NCBI GenBank assembly: GCA_902766855.1
Contig: CACXFE010000071.1
Span: 1 to 7,220 of the forward strand
Direction: 5' to 3'
Length of the DNA: 7,220 nt
Source of the DNA: Oscillospiraceae bacterium
Lineage (GTDB): Bacteria > Bacillota > Clostridia > Oscillospirales > Acutalibacteraceae
In this document: one piece after another, positions 7,095 to 7,220 of the stretch
How positions within the stretch are numbered: position 1 is the first letter of the stretch
How the letters are laid out: each line of letters begins with the position of its first letter
Made by a program: the position numbers and the translations under genes
Notes under the pieces: model-generated
Databases searched by the model: none
Seen by the model: only the letters and a program-made list of their open reading frames with translations
Told to the model about the DNA's origin: nothing

Positions 7095-7220
7095 ACATAA
7101 ACTATCAACAAGCGGTTTTTGAAAAATCCTTTGCCACGGCAGAGCAGTTACCCCCTTCCACTTTGCCGGAAATTTGCTTTTCGGGGCGTTCGAATGTGGG
7201 GAAGTCTTCCTTGATCAACG
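7091..7220 (+). CDS. engB: Ribosome biogenesis GTPase EngB/YsxC, N-terminal part (3' end outside window)
   Basis: EngB (YsxC, YihA) is a small TRAFAC-class GTPase needed for late assembly of the large ribosomal subunit and usually about 195-200 residues long. Only 43 codons are present. They show the characteristic layout: a variable lead of about 25 residues, then LPEICFSGRSNVGKSSLIN at 25-43, in which GRSNVGKS (32-39) is the G1 P-loop. The Ser-Asn-Val within the P-loop is typical of EngB and separates it from Era or Der. The start is the ATG of the ATGA overlap with lon, and the resulting lead length fits known homologues. Being directly after lon is the standard Firmicute position, supporting the assignment despite truncation. 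Confidence 0.93.
   Translation, partial: MNINYQQAVFEKSFATAEQLPPSTLPEICFSGRSNVGKSSLIN

Overview
The window is a gap-free stretch of chromosomal housekeeping genes, all on the + strand, from a bacterium that is most likely a member of the Bacillota (Firmicutes), probably class Clostridia. The evidence is gene order: a DUF1934 (YwiB-like) gene directly before argS, and lon directly before the engB/ysxC GTPase, are both typical Firmicute arrangements. Purine-rich Shine-Dalgarno sites and a Gram-positive-style lipoprotein signal peptide agree. GC content is about half by eye and looks even throughout, with no sign of an island, insertion sequence, CRISPR array, RNA gene or phage segment. The exact genus cannot be read from the sequence.

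Layout: (1) 1-513, C-terminal part of glutamate racemase (murI), cut by the left edge; (2) 510-935, DUF1934 protein, overlapping murI by 4 nt; (3) 936-2624, argS, starting right after the DUF1934 stop; (4) 2648-4090, nicotinate phosphoribosyltransferase (pncB), 23 nt after argS; (5) 4102-4677, a small lipoprotein of unknown function, 11 nt after pncB; (6) 4689-7094, LonA protease, 11 nt after the lipoprotein stop; (7) 7091-7220, N-terminus of the EngB/YsxC ribosome-biogenesis GTPase, overlapping lon by 4 nt and cut by the right edge.

The longest non-coding gap is 23 nt, so there is no room for a separate promoter plus terminator between any two genes. The set reads as one transcription unit or a chain of translationally coupled genes, covering wall precursor supply (D-glutamate), tRNA charging, NAD salvage, proteolysis and ribosome assembly. 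No obvious shared pathway joins them; they look like growth-related genes that travel together.

I found no convincing new biological system. The one gene without a recognisable family is the 191-aa lipoprotein between pncB and lon, which may contain two copies of a small alpha-beta module. Other observations are minor: a marked eye-counted excess of GATC sites, a few substitutions in otherwise conserved MurI motifs, and a short extra C-terminal tail on Lon.
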